A DNA stretch of 64,000 bases. Origin: Tubulanus polymorphus. Its lineage: Eukaryota; Nemertea; Palaeonemertea; Tubulaniformes; Tubulanidae. Made by a program: the position numbers and the translations under genes. The notes under the pieces are model-generated. The model was given only the letters and a program-made list of their open reading frames with translations, had not been told where the DNA came from and made no database searches. Position 1 is the first letter of the stretch, and each line of letters opens with the position of its first letter. This document shows positions 34,143-49,100 of this stretch, one piece after another. The stretch spans positions 13,820,275 to 13,884,274 of the forward strand of contig NC_134032.1 of NCBI RefSeq assembly GCF_964204645.1, read 5' to 3'.

Positions 34143-37100
34143 GTACGAGATCTAAACTGGAACGTCGCATTGATACATGTTTGCCGCTGACCTGGAAAAC
34201 TCAGGGAATCAGAAAAATCTAAGAAAAACTCTGGCAATTTTGTTGAATATTACAAAAAAAACCTGGAAAACTCAGGGTCCGGTTCCACAGTTCAGAGTTA
34301 AGATTTGACCCTGAGTTAACTCATTGTAAATGAACTAATTTTAACTCAGAGTTAACTCTAACTCACAACTGTGGAACTGGGTCCAGGGTATTTGGATAAT
34401 TTGATTTAATTTTAATTTTGTTTTTAATCGTACAGCCTAGTACAATGCTCATTGTCGAGCGGAACAGAAAAAAAGAATTGTTACTATATACAAATTTTAT
34501 CCTGATAAAAAAAATAATGAATATGAATGTATGATATGAAGTAGCCTGCACTCTTAGTGGATACAGAAGGATTCTATAAGTGAAGTGATTTCAATTTTCC
34601 CTTGGGTAATTTTTGATTTCGAAATTAAACGCTATTGTCAATTGACCATGTGTTTCGTTATCAATACGAGATTCAATGAAATATTTTTTGATGTAATATT
34701 TGGTGAAAGGTCAGGACCCAGTTCCACAGTTGTGAGTTAGAGTAAACTCTGAGTTAAAGTTAGTTCATTTTCAATGTTTAAACCCAGGGTCAAATCTTAA
34801 CTCAGAACTGTGGAACTGGACCCAGGGAAATATCGGGGAATTTAGGATTTGCGTGAAGCACGTTTTGTATCGTATTTCACAGGCTGGTGACAACAGTCAT
34901 ATAAACACTGACGACGAGGTACAGCGTCAGTTGATCGAGGAGGAAACGAAAAAACCATCGGAGGAAAGTTTTACAGCCGTTCTCATACAGGGTATCAATC
35001 AAACTCACGTGCCGTATCTGAAAAACCAACTGAAGGAATGGACCAGACAACTGTCGTTAGTATAACTAGTTTCCCCCTATGATATCATTAATCGTTTCAG
35101 TGCTGACTCATTGATACCTGAAAGTGCTGGGCTCGGTTTCACAAAAAAGTTAAACTCAAATTTTTGGTGCAATTGCCATTGGTTACTTCATTTTTTCAAT
35201 GAGGACAACAATTCAAACTTAACCGTGTTAGGCTTTAACTTTTTCGTGAAACTGGGACCGGGAGATAATTTGGCGATTTAATTTTGGGCCAAGTGTGTTG
35301 AATAACGGGTACGCCACTATAGCGTGTCTACACCGTGGTGCGATGTATTGTTAATAATATTTCACCATGTGTGACAGGTACTGCCATCTTTCAATAGTGA
35401 TAAAAACTTATTACTTATTACATCAATACATTGCGGTGCGGTGTTCTAGCCAAGTCTATCCCTTATTTATACACCGCACTGTGGTGTAGATACACTGAAA
35501 GGGTTCATAGGTAATGGGGTACTCTGGCAATTGAGGGTTAGCCGCGTGGTTACTCTGATCTTCCGAGCTTAAATATCTTCAACACTTCGTTTTCAGTCAT
35601 ATTTATCACTATTATTTGCACGGTCCATCTGGCAACACGTCGGCAAATGACAGCAGTTTAACACAAACAGCAGACGGATTCAAAAACACCGATATCATCG
35701 TAAGTTTTCAAATTACGTATATTTTAGTTGTGAAATGTGAAACTGAATCCAGCAGTCAGTAACACAGTCATGGCTTAGATTTAAGACCAGTCCAAGCTCA
35801 TTTTGGTTCTTATTTAACAACTTAAGACAGCATTCTAACTGAGCTCATTTTGGTTCTATAACAAATTTAAAACATATCCAGTCTAAGGTCATTTAGCCAA
35901 CGTAACAACTTGAGAGACCAGTCTTAAGATTTTAGACCACCATGGACTCTTAGCCACAACTGTCTAACTGGGCCAAAGGGACTTGTAGAATGTGGTGTTT
36001 AAGAAACCTGGCCCCCAAATCCACCGTTGAATTTCAAAGTGAGAAATTTATTTTTTGCCAGATCCTGATTAGATTAGGTGAACTCATTTTGTACTTGAAT
36101 TGAACATAGGGAACTTACCTTACCAAAAGTTGTTGATTATTTCTGCAGGTGAAGTTATATACGCGAGGTCAGGCGGAGCCACGTGTCGTGAATCTGCGTG
36201 AGATCGATGATGACATGCAGTCGTTGTATATTCAAACGGCGGTTTCCAGTTTCGAATTCAAAGCGACAATAGAAGGCACCGGCGTCGTCGAGGGTATTCT
36301 ACGCTATCATCCGTTCCTGTACGAGCGAGAAACCTACCCGTCCGATGCCCTTGACCCTCGTGGTAAGTCGGCAAAATTGATGAAAAAGATGTAATTTTCA
36401 GTTGATATTTTAGGAACTGCTTTCCCTTTAGATTGTTATCTCTATCCAATCGCCTGGTTGTGGTTTTCGCGCGAAGAAAAATTGAATTTTAGATTTGCTC
36501 TTTTAGTAAAATCTGTTCTGATTGGTCCGTATAGGAGAGGTTTGGGTTAATTCTACCAATCAGAATTAAGGATGCTTGATTCCAATTAACTTGAATTGAA
36601 AAATCTGTTAATGGTGCTGGTATTTTTAGCAGCTTGTAGTGCAGAATGTCTTTCTCTGCTATTACCCGTTATTCTATGTGGGTGGTTGATATATTTTGGT
36701 GGTCATTTTCAATTCTATAAAGATTTTCCTTAGCTTATCTTTGATTGGATCCATTGGGCTTAGTTTTTAGTAGTTTTTAGAAAAAATGATGGTAAAGTTT
36801 GGTCCTATAAATCCCCTCTTTAGCCAGTGGCCCAACCTGCGGTTGACTCTGACCCAGCCTGTCACCCCTCCAATCCTCAATTGAACTGGTACGACCTTAT
36901 CACCCTTGTAATCAGTCATTCCTATGGGGCAACTCCAACAAATCCGAGTTGACTGGATGCCTCCAATTTTACCCTTTAATTGATGACATGCTGACCAGTA
37001 ATCAGACCTAAAAGTCACCGGTGGTCAAACCCCTGGTGCCAGTTACACAGACATGCCTCAAATTGAAAACCAGTCTAAGACCTTCTTAGATGTATAAAGT

Positions 37101-40100
37101 CAACAAAGACCAGTCTTAAGATTAACTTTAGATCATGTCTAGGCTGAAGTCATGACTGTGCAGCTGGGCTACCTACTGTAGGTCAGGTCTATGTTGACAA
37201 GTGTTTAAACCCCGCCTTCCTCTATCCTTAAAAACATATATGAAATTTGACCCAGATAAAGAACAGAGAGAGCGTTGAACTGACAACCCTTCAAACGGAT
37301 CATTAAATGAATTCATAATTAACTCATTATCGTTTAAATCATTTTCAATCATCGCTTTCTGTTTCACAGCTTTGATGTCGTCAGGGCAACCCGGGGAAGG
37401 TAACAATGAAAACCCCCCTCTCGTCTATCGCTGGTCTCATCGCAATTCGATACCAGGTTTTACACAGTTCTCCCTCCTCCCCCCTCTATGTTTCGGACGA
37501 ATTCTTCGTGAATTCGAGTTAAGAAATTAAGATTCGAAAATTCTAACATTCATATTAGAATCACATTTCTGATAAACTACGGCCAGAAATATCAATTGCG
37601 AATCACAATCTCTCTACCGGCCGCTTCTATCAGGTTTACAGATTATACTATTCCCGAATAGGTTGAGCGTATTCTGGTCAGAAAAGAATTCAGGAATTAA
37701 TAGAGACCGATAGAAACGTGCCATTGCATTGAGTTATAGATTGAGATTGATGAAATGTTGCTTCCTTTATGATACAATCACAATGATGCGATTATCGCAA
37801 ATTGTTAACCGAGTTTAGTTTTCAGTCTATAGAAATCGAAACCTCTAGGTACGAATTGCGATTGGGGCCTTTTTCGATGTGTTTTACTATGGCTGTATTT
37901 ATTTTTAACTGTCATGATTATTTCTGGTCAACAATTTCAGCAAATCTCGCGTATAGACGAAAATTCTAATTTCTACCGGTTAAGATTTAACTGCTATTTT
38001 AGGTTTGAATTTGTAGCGAGGTTTTCTGCTATTTTTGCTGCCTTGCAGGGTTCGTAGCGGTCCTTGAAAGCGGTCGCGGAATAAGACTGGTCATGGAGGC
38101 TATGAACCCTGTCCTTGGTTTCTTCTTAATATAATGTGTTTCATACATACCACGAGTGTTTAACATGGAATGATGTGTTTTTTCTTTAGATTTTGTTTTA
38201 TCATAATAATCCTCAGTTAAATGTATTTATTATGAAAATTCCCTCTTACCCCTAACTATTTGTTTGTAAAATGAGCTTAAACTGGTTTTAAGTAAGATTG
38301 GTTCAAGATGGATAAAATGAGCTTAGACCGACTGGTCTGAAGTTGTTTCATTGGTTGTAGGACTCAGACCGGTCTTAAGCTTGGACCCCTGTGACTGGTC
38401 CATCCCAGCAACAGGAATTTGAAGATTTTTGAATCCTTGGTTTCGATGAAACATTTCCTACTTGGCCTAAATTCAGATTAGAATTAATTTTACCTGCCCT
38501 CTCACCTGCCAGACATTCAAACAAATTATACAAACTTATTAATCCACCCATTTTTTTGTGTTTTTAATTTTTTTCAGTTTCTTCCGGTAACCGAACATGC
38601 TTTAAATAAGATTTTTCACAATTAATTTTCTATTGAAATTTGGCAGAGTCTAGAACTCACCTGAGGATCTGATTCCACTGTTAAAATGAATTCCACTGTT
38701 TTGAATGTTTTAACCGTCGAACCAAGTCTTTAACGTAAAATCCTTGATCTACGGTTCACTCAATTGTGCTGAATTGTGGAACTGGGGTTCTGCTCTATCC
38801 TCCTTTAAAACTAACTCATTCCACTCTCTGTATCCACCCTTAGTATCCACACATAATCATCACATCTCATTCTGCACATTTTTTTTAAAGAGTCAAAAGT
38901 TAAACCACATAAGGGTAATTGGTACTGACACTATTCTCCTAGCTACCAGAATTGCACCAGAAATAAGGGATCTATATTTTAATCACTTAAGATTTGCTTA
39001 ATATTTCAATTGATTCAAATAATTAACAAACTTTTTTTCTCCAATCACTTTAACTATTTTCAGGTGCACAGATTCTTGATGGTACTAAATGAATATATAT
39101 TTCTTTCAAAGATTTTTGAATATGACTTTCGTATCTACCTATTATCGATGTTGTACTACAACGAACCGAGTTCCAAAGTTCAGGTGGATAGTAATTGACT
39201 CCAGAAATCTGACTGAATTTACATCAGTTTGACTCATAACTACGGAACTGGGTTCAAGTTTCTCAACGAAAGATTTTTAACCCCTTCTTTTAACGTTTTC
39301 ATAATTGTGACCCCTGCGTTCATCTTAAAACTTATGACAGGTTGAAAACATTGTTGCCCCCTCCCCCCATTCCCCCTTCATACCCGTATGCAACCTCTGA
39401 ATAACAGCTCTGTATTTAATATCTATGTACATATACCTTATATTTACTACGGCTTGGATAAAACTTTAAACCAGACTCCGTGATTGGAAATTCACTTATT
39501 CTTACACAAGAGTCATAAGTCCAAAAACTGTTCACAAGTTGTTAGGATAGCTATAAATTGAACGAAGATGATCTTAAACTGGTCTTAAATTGCTGTGCAA
39601 CTGACCCCAGGAGCTGAATTATTTTAAGTTTTATCCAGGTTACAACGTACACATTAGTTTTAGAATTATTTTATTTCATTATATGTTACCCTCTGCACAT
39701 GTTTTTCTAATCTTTTACCTCAAATATTTTCAAACATTCATGTAATTGATATCGTAAAATCTAATTTGTCCTTATATGAGGCGTACACGGCCAAGTGTAA
39801 GTCAGTGAGAAAAATTACCGGAACCAATTATTGAATTTCGATTATTTTCTGTCTGTGTAAATTTCAACAACTTGAAAAAAAATTCAAATTTTCGCAAGTC
39901 ATCTCTGTGTGAAATGGGCTTATACGTGCCTCTAAGTTGCTTCCGTGAAAATAGTGAAATTGAAGAAAGAGATGTTTATTTCTGAGTGATTGTTATTTTT
40001 GTTTGTAGCCGATGTGGACGCCGATGACGACCACGATTATACGGTATCGGATACTCGACCTGCGCGCGGTCGTCGACCGATATTCGAATGTTACTGGAAC

Positions 40101-43100
40101 GGTCGACTGATTCCGTATACCAGTATCGAAGAGTAAGTAGTCATCAATCCTCCCCCTCCCCGCAACCCTGGGGCCAGTTGCACAGTCGTGACTTAAGTCA
40201 AAAAGTGGTCTTAAATCTTAAGACTGGTCTTAAGTTGTTAGATTGGCTATATAACTAAGTTGGTCTTTAGACTGGTCTTAAGTCTAAGCCATGACTATGC
40301 AACCGGCCCCTGGAACTGGGTCCAGTTTTTGGTCGAAACTGAATGAATAAATAAAAATAAAGTCAAAAGCTTCTCTAAGCCCGTTCAGTCGCTGTAAGCA
40401 TTTCTGTTTTGGGTTGAAACCGAACAAGTTGTGGATTAAATTCTTCACACTTGATATTTCTGACATCCTACGATGCAGTGTATTATAAGATACTGTATTT
40501 TGCAGTTTTGAATGGTGCGCTATGCCCAAGAAAAGTAAAGTGGTCCCGGTGGAATGCTATAACAGGTAAGGATTAAGGTTTTCAAGTAGCATGAAAATAT
40601 TACTTTTCTGAAACTTGGGAGACACGGTGGATTCTGACAATGAATGATGTCATATCCCAAAAATATACTCTCTTCTATACTCTCTTCTAAGTTATTTGAA
40701 TCGAGTCTAGTTGATTTGAATCGAGTCTAGTTGATTTGAATTGAGTCTTGTTGATTTGAATTGAGTCTTGTTGATTTGAATTGTATCTTGTTGATTTGAA
40801 TTGAGTCTTGGATTGATTTGTTGTAACTTTTTGCGATCTGACTGATCTATTTATTGATTATTTCAGGGTTTCCGGTGTTCTATGGACTAACGATAAATTT
40901 CAAGTATCGACGAACAAACTGACATTCATCGACCTTGAGATGAGGTTACGAGACAAGCAGGCGGTTTTCAGTCGTGTAGGAGGCACTGCTGGACACCACG
41001 TTAGTAGCCAATAAGATTCTGGAGTCAGTTACATAGTTCTGGGTGTTAAAATGACTCGGGGGTGGGGGGGGTAGGGTCGGGGGGGGATTGAGATCATTAG
41101 AACTTAGAACAATAACCACACTCAAACATGGTGAACGGATAATCAGATAAAAACCAACTATCTACAAATTAAAAGAATTTAAAAACAAGAATCTATTGAT
41201 TCGAACAATCTAAAATATATAAAATACCTCACTCAAGGAATTATGTGTAATCACAAAGAAAAATCAGGGAAAACTGGACGGAAAGTGGCGCCACCCTGTG
41301 ATAAGATTAAGATTTCAAATCTCTGATTTTATTCAGGATCGAAGAACCGCGATTGATAAAGAATTTCTCAACTGGTTGAAAGAATGCCACGAACAGCAAG
41401 ACAAACAGATCAAATTCTGCGGTTTTCAAGGTCACGTTGTGCGCACCGATTTGCCGAAAAATAAGCAGACGCCGTGGGCGGAATACGACAGTATCGAGTG
41501 GGACGGGAAGATGTTTAAAACCGGGCAACTGGTAAGTGGAAAGATTCCCACGTGCTGGGGCGGATCCAGGGACTAATTTTGAAGAACTTGTCAAACCCCT
41601 AGAGGGCACTTCGATGTCTGAGAAGGAAACATAACTTGTAACTGGACCTCAAACCAGTCTCACAAGTCTCCAGGGGCCGGTTCCATAGTCAGGGCTTAGA
41701 CTTAAGACCGTTCTTAAACCAACTTAGTTCTATAGCCAATCTAACAAGTTAAGACCTGACTTAAGATTTAAGACCACTTTTGGTCTTAAATCTTGACTAT
41801 GGAACCGACCCCTGAATCTGCTCCTGACACGCCATGAGTGGAATACTCTATTGCCACAGTAGTTGACGTCCTTCTGCACACAAGCAACACCTGGTGGATG
41901 CTTGGAGTAGATCGCAAAATCCTGCTGAATGAATCATATTTATTTTATTTTCAGACTAAGATCGTTAGGACGGTACCGATCACGTACGGAAAGATAAAAC
42001 GGTTTTTATTATACGGAGATCACGAGGATGATGTATTCGCGACGGGGGGCGATATGGAAATCTCACAGGAACCGTCTGCTTTATATGACGAACTGAAAAT
42101 ATTCCCGCTCGTTAAATTGGACCGACACGCGACGCAGACGGCTTGTCGTAAATATATCGAAGAGGAAGAGGCTCGGTGAGTTGATTTAAAAATTGAACAG
42201 TCGCCTGTTCTCGATTGTCAAAATCATGTGGCCACTGACCTGTCAAATATGGAAAACTCAGGGAATCAGAAAAAAATCTAGAAAGGGAAACTCCAAGGGA
42301 TTTGTATATGGATGGAATGCAGACACCTTGGATGATGTGAATTTGGATGATGTTATTGACCATGTTTTTCTTTATCTATTATTTTTTATTTATTAAAAAT
42401 GAATAAATTGTAGCATTTTAAACCTAGAAACTCCTCAGATTCACTCAGGGAATATTGCGTTTTAACATCGAAAACTTAGGGTTTTGTAAATGGTCAGAAA
42501 GTGGCGCCATCCTGTGCCCCGGTATCGTACTTAAATTTATCATAACCGGTAATCGGTACGTTTTATAGGTTACCGTTTCAACTGGAACTCGATTGGCCGG
42601 AGGGTAACGCCGTATCTGATGGAGAAAAACGCCCGGCCGGGCAAACAATCGGCGATATTAAAGTATCGATTCTCAATCGGAAGGGTGAAAATATCGGAAA
42701 GTTACCGGGCACGACCGGGCAACAGAAAAAACTCCTCGTCGAATTGAAGATCATCTGGCACGGTAGGTCTTCAAAAACATTTCATTGTCAAGAATTCTAT
42801 ATCGATCAATTATCTATCGACGGAACTGTTCGCTTGTTTGTTTCACAGCGCCATCTGGTGATGAAGTGATCGTATCTCATATAAGTCAACACGGTAAAAG
42901 TTGGCCGTATTGGTTCCGTAAAATGGGTGAGTACGTCTGCTGACCTTGAGAACACTTGTTTCTATTAGCGTAATAAAGAAAGGTCATTTGTAGTCATTTT
43001 GACTGCCTGGTGGCTATCTTTATTTGTCTTATACATATGGCAGTTTTCAGTTTGATTTATTTTCAATCATGTTGTGCTTCTTTTTTGTTGCAGAGAATAT

Positions 43101-46100
43101 TAAAAATCTAGGCGAACACACCCTTCAGTTACAAGTCGTTCTCAACGAAAGTGGAGCTAATATTTTCGCCGGGCAAGAACTACCGTCGCATAAACTGACG
43201 TTTACTGTTACAGGTAAATAGAATTTATTCACTTCATAGAATTCATTCTCTTTTATTTTCCCTGCGGGGTGTTTGAACTGTATTACGTGATCCTTGCGCC
43301 GTACAAGAACTATTTATCATTGTTATTACTATTACTTCATAGACGCGAAACTAATAAATTTGAAAAAGTATTTACTTTTGGAAAAGTTAAGGATTAGACC
43401 TCGATTAGTGCTTACTTCTCGGGGAAAGTGTCGAAAAGTACAGGGAATTTCTACTGTCAGACGACTGAAACATTAATAGCCAAGAATGAATTTGATACCC
43501 AGGACCCAGTTCCACAGTTCTGAGTTAAGATTTGACCCTGGGTTAAAACATTGAAAATGAAATATAAGTTTAACTCAGAGTTAACTCTAACTCACAACTG
43601 TGGAACTGGGTCCTGTCTGTCTCCAACAGGGTTTTAAAGACAGGAATTGAACAAGGTTGAAGCTGTGTCTTGACGTGACAACGCGAAAAAAATTTCATTC
43701 GTCGCATTGTCATGTAGAAGTTTTTGATTGTTTTTTAAACAGAGGCGTCAGCTCAGAAGTTTACCGTAGGTTTATTAGACGGTCCATTCCGTATCGGTAC
43801 GACGTTCAGTATTCCGCTCGAGTTCCAGGATGAGTACAATCACGCTACAAAACCAGATAAAAATAACAAACCAACTCTACACGCTACGTGAGTATACATC
43901 AATCCCCCTATGACATCATCGTTGGATCGATCTATGTATTGACCATTACAAAAATGATGACTTACATGAATCTCCCTATGACATCATCATTGGATCTATC
44001 TATGTATTGACCATTACAAAAATGATGGCTGCATCCAAGAATCCCCTTATGACATTATTAAATTGACCTCATCCCAAAAAATGTGGCTCCCTCATAATTC
44101 CTTAACTCCCCCTATGACATTATAAATTGATCTAAAGCTTATTAAAAAAAAAAATATGGCTCCCTCCTTAAGTCCCGCTTTGACATTATCAAAATGATTT
44201 AAAGTCCTGCCAAAGAAGATAATTCATTCCAATAATCGGGCTATGACTTCATCAATTATCTTAAGTGAAATAGAATGTTATATAGAAAACATGGCTACCA
44301 TAAATCCCCCTATGACATCATCATCAAATTGATCGTTGTACAGAACGTTCCAAAATAGATCGATTAATTCCTTAATGACCGCACCAATCTGCAGCCTACA
44401 GACCGTGCTACCTCATTAATCCCCCCCTGTGACGCGTTCGATTTTACAGAGGTCTCGAATTGACTTACGAAAAAACGGAACTCCGTGGAAATGCGCTGAT
44501 AATCAAAAACATCGTCGCTATGGGTACGGTTCCGATCAGCACCGGTAAAAACTTCAATTTGATCATCCGCGTTCCGAATCTGGCCGACGATTCGCAAACG
44601 TTGAAAATTCGTATGTTACCGGGACCGCCGCGTAAATTACTGGTGGAGCCGACGGCTGATACGATCGAAATAGAGAATTATTCAAATCTGGAGTTTAGAG
44701 TCGCTGTACATGACGTCGCGGGTAACATCACCTGTCAACCAAAACTTAAAGCTGTTTGTAAGGTACGTACCTATATCATGTGGATATATACCTATATCTT
44801 GTGGAGCGGTGTGGCCGAGCGGTTAGAGCGTTCGGCTCTGGGAAGCCAGGTCGTGGGTTCGAACCCCGTACATTGCCGTAATGTCCTCGGGCAAGACACT
44901 TGATCCTCATCGTCTCTCTCCACCCGGGAGTAAATGGGTACCTGGCACGATAGATGACTCTTGAGGGCTTGTTAGCAGTTCGGTGTTACTTCTCCCCAGG
45001 GAAAGATGACTGATACATGTTAGAGTATAAAATTGGCCGGGGTAATAATATCGAAAAATGTGAAGCGCTCTGAGCAGCCTGGCTGGATTAAGCGCTATAT
45101 AAGACACATATTATTTTTATTATATTATTATCATTATAATTATCTTTATGATTATATTATTATTATTTTTGTTATTGTTATTATTATTATTATTATCAAT
45201 GTTATTATTACTAGTGAGTTACAGTAGTTGCTATTGTTATTATCCTTGTATCCTCATCAATTATATCGTGTTCTTATTAAATCATGCACGGGCATCACCC
45301 CTCCTCATTAGGTACAGCCCTTAGGGCTTGGGGATATCCTACTTAAATGTATATATTCAGTAATCATGTGTAATAATTGTTATTAATATGTTATTATGCA
45401 TTTGAGAACATTTTTTCATTCATTAAAACAAATGTTAAGATCATTTTGGATCTGTAATCAAACTTTGTCTATTCATGCGCATTTACGAACTGTCTGCTTT
45501 TGTTGATATTTACAGTTCACTGGTGCAGCTAATATCCCGTCATATTCGGTTGATCTGTCGGGCAGCGGTCAGGGTGTTCTCACCGGGGACTGTATCGTTC
45601 TGCCGAAACTAAAAGAGCCCGTTCAGATGAAAGCAAAAATTGACTTACAGGTAAGAAATAACGTCCGTTTAGAAAGAATCGGATTCGAGTCCTGAATTGC
45701 GAGTCACAGGGGTCAGATTGTTTAGAAAATTGTAATAAGATTTTGAAAAATACCTAAAAGAAATCATGAAAATATGTGTCAAAATATTTTGATCCTTTTT
45801 TATGCCACTGTGGAACTCTGAATTTATGCACAATCTGTGTTAAAATTTAAGAAATTATATTTTTTTATCCATCTCGATTTTGATCGGTAACTGCTTATGT
45901 TACTGGCATTCTATCTCAACTTTAAAAAATGTGAATAGAATTATCTGAAAATTTGTCGTGAATTTTTATCAATCTGATCCCTGCAGTTAGATTTGACTGG
46001 GTGGAGTTTCACTTGTTTTGATTGACAGTTTGAGCGTATGAATATTACAGGGTTTGAAAGTAGTTCCGTCTGTTGAGAAGTTGTTGTTTATTTACCCGAG

Positions 46101-49100
46101 CACGCGAGCAGCCGGACTGCAGCTGTTTTATAAAGATAATGATCGAACGTTGTCGATTCGACCGGGCCAAGAAATACACGCGATCGCCGGTGAAAATATT
46201 CGCGGACTCAGTAAGATAATTTTCATTATTCGTGCAACTTTTGTGTCTCTCGTACAGGATTTGACTCTTTGAGTTTAAAGATTGAAAATCGTTTACTAAT
46301 TTTAACTCAGGGGTTATCTCAAACTCAGGGTCCAGTTCCACAGTTCTGAGTCAAGATTTAACTCTGAGTTAACCCATTGAAAATGAACTTTAAGCTTCGA
46401 CTCTGCCACAACTCTAAAACCAATTGCACAGGCGGGTATTTGGATGTTTTGAAGGGGTTGACCTGAAAATTGGAACGGTCGCTTTATTTTAAAAGGGCAG
46501 GATTGGCAATGTGACGGCTGCAACGTGAAACGTTGTGAGGGTTCTGGTGACCATAGAAAATTTAGGATACAAGGGGGCTTTTCTAGGCCTTATCAGGTCC
46601 CATTTGTCTTTTTACGAAGGCATTTCGGAGGACTAATATTCTAATCTTGAACAGGCTGGACCAGTCCAACCCTCGGCTCAATCCGCCTTTGAATTGGCAC
46701 AATCTATTACTGTGTTATAAAATTTTTTTGATTTTTTCGCAAAATAAAAACGACTGTTTGTGAATTTCTCGCAGCATTCCGTCTGATGGACGAAGCCGGA
46801 CGTACGATCGAAATGGATTTGGACGTCGCGTTGAAGGTGCGCGTGAGCTGGACTCCGAAATTACTGAAAGACTACGTTCTGAAAGGACTTCTGCCGGATA
46901 TTAAAGTACCGAACTCAACGCAGGACACGAAATATTGTCACATCACGTTCATCGACGGGTCCGGTTTAGATTTCTCGTTCAGCGTCGTGCCCGTGCCCGG
47001 CGACGCAGGTATATTGAAATGTAAATGTCAGGGAACGAACGTCATGAGGCTCGGAGAGATTTTGTCGTCGGAAATCACGATCACGATTAAAGATAAACAT
47101 GGAAACGAAATAAAAGGAGTAAGTAGCAAAAATCATCTTCATCTTACTGAATCTGTCGAGTCATTAAGGTTGAGTTAACCGGTGATTAGTTGAAATGGTG
47201 ACGATGAAAAGTTAATCGTTGCTGTATTTATATCAGGGGCTGCAGTTACTCAAAATCTGGTTACAGTTTAACCCTTTCAGTGCTGACTAATTAATACCCT
47301 ATAGTGCTGGAGATAATTTGAAAATTCCACCTTAGTGTGTTGAATAACGGGAACACCACTATAGTGCGTCTACATCGCGGCGCGGTGTATCGGTAGTTAC
47401 TAATATTTCACTATGTTTGACAGTTGCTGCCAACTTTCAAGAGAGATAATTAGTAATTACATCAATACACCGCAGTGCGGTGTACTAGCAAAATCTATCA
47501 CTGATTTATACACCGCACTGCGGTGTAGACGCAATGAAAGGGTTAACTAGCGGATAGTTGACATAGTGACAATAAAAAGTTCATTGTTACTACGGCATTT
47601 ATCCACCGTCATCTGAAACCAACTTTTGAGCGACTGATGCATTTGAGCCCCAGATTGATGTGGAAAATGTGAAGAATCACAAGTAATTGTTATATTTAGA
47701 GTATTTTTAGCGTATTTTTGTTTGTTTTTCAGTTGGGACCCAATGATTTGGCCGAACTCGAGATATTCGGCGAAGGATTAAACGTTTCTGAAGTGGAGCG
47801 AGATTTATCCGAGCTGGCGAACGGTTTCGTAATTCGAAATATCAAATTCGAAGGGGGTCAACTGGGAACGCGTGAGGTCAGCGTGCGATGGCGGGAACTG
47901 ACCGACTACGTCCGTCTGCAGATGACCGCCGGCCGTCCGAAATCGGTAACGTTTCCCGGCTGGAATCTCGACAATCCGTGGAACGTGTACGCCGATCGCA
48001 AACTAACATGGCCGCTGATCGTACAACTGATCGACGAAATGGGTAACCCTACGACCGATCCGGACTCGAAAATAACCATCATAAAAGACAACGCGTTGAA
48101 GTTGACGCCGACGCCGATGCCGACTCGAGCCGATTCTCGAGGACAAGCAAATTTCGGTCATATGTTCATCTCGGGAAAACGCGGTTTATATCAGATCCAG
48201 GCTAAAGCTCTCGTCGGACGAACGGTTCTCATGGGAACCAAGTTGAAAATTAACATACAGCCGGACGCGACGAAACCTGTCAATCTCGAGGTGCAGTACG
48301 ACGCCCCGCCCACTTATATAGTCGGAGAACCACTACCAGGTGAGGAAAAATAGTCAAATGATTGTTGTCAGTGACAGCTAGGAGTATCCAGTCACAGTCG
48401 CAACTTAGGTTATTAGACTGGCTGCTCTACAGTTGTAAGTTGTTAACAGGGCCCAGTTTCACAAAAAAGTTTAACTCAAATTCTGGTGTAACTGCTTTTG
48501 GTTACTTCATTTCTTCAATGAGGACATCAATTCAAACTTTTTAGGCTTACACTTTTTCGTGAAACTGGGCCCTGGAGTTAAATCAATTCATTTGCAATCT
48601 GTTAATTGTTAATTCCGAATTGTGGAACTGGATCCTGAGTTCTGACTGGCTTAAACCGGTTCCACCACTCTTGATTAAGTTTGATTCATGCTTATTCGAT
48701 GTTAACTCATGATTGTGGAACTGGTCGGGTGTTTTGCCTGAGAACCTGGGTCCTCGATCATGCTGTAATAATTGAATATAGACTAATTCGAAAAATATGA
48801 TTTTTAGCCTCAATTCATTGAATACCAGTAATAAGAGGTTGTTTTGATGTGAATTTCAGTGTTTACCGTGAAGATTATCGCTGAAGATGACTCGCCCATG
48901 TCGTCTGCTCAAGCTGCGAACCTCACTATGAAACTGTGGAAGGCTAACACATACATGCCTAGACCACCCCTCGATGTAAGTAGAATCTACCAAAACTTTA
49001 CAAATCAGCGGGGAAAATAAGAGAAATCACGATTTATTTCTCTCCCTGCAGAGATATCAGGGAATTCTTACTTTCTTGAAGAAAAGCCACTGGGAGTTTT

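Noticed and set aside
44811-44880. tRNA gene
   Set aside because: The head has A- and B-box-like motifs but continues into a SINE body and (ATT)n tail and recurs at 54691; it does not end in a proper acceptor stem.
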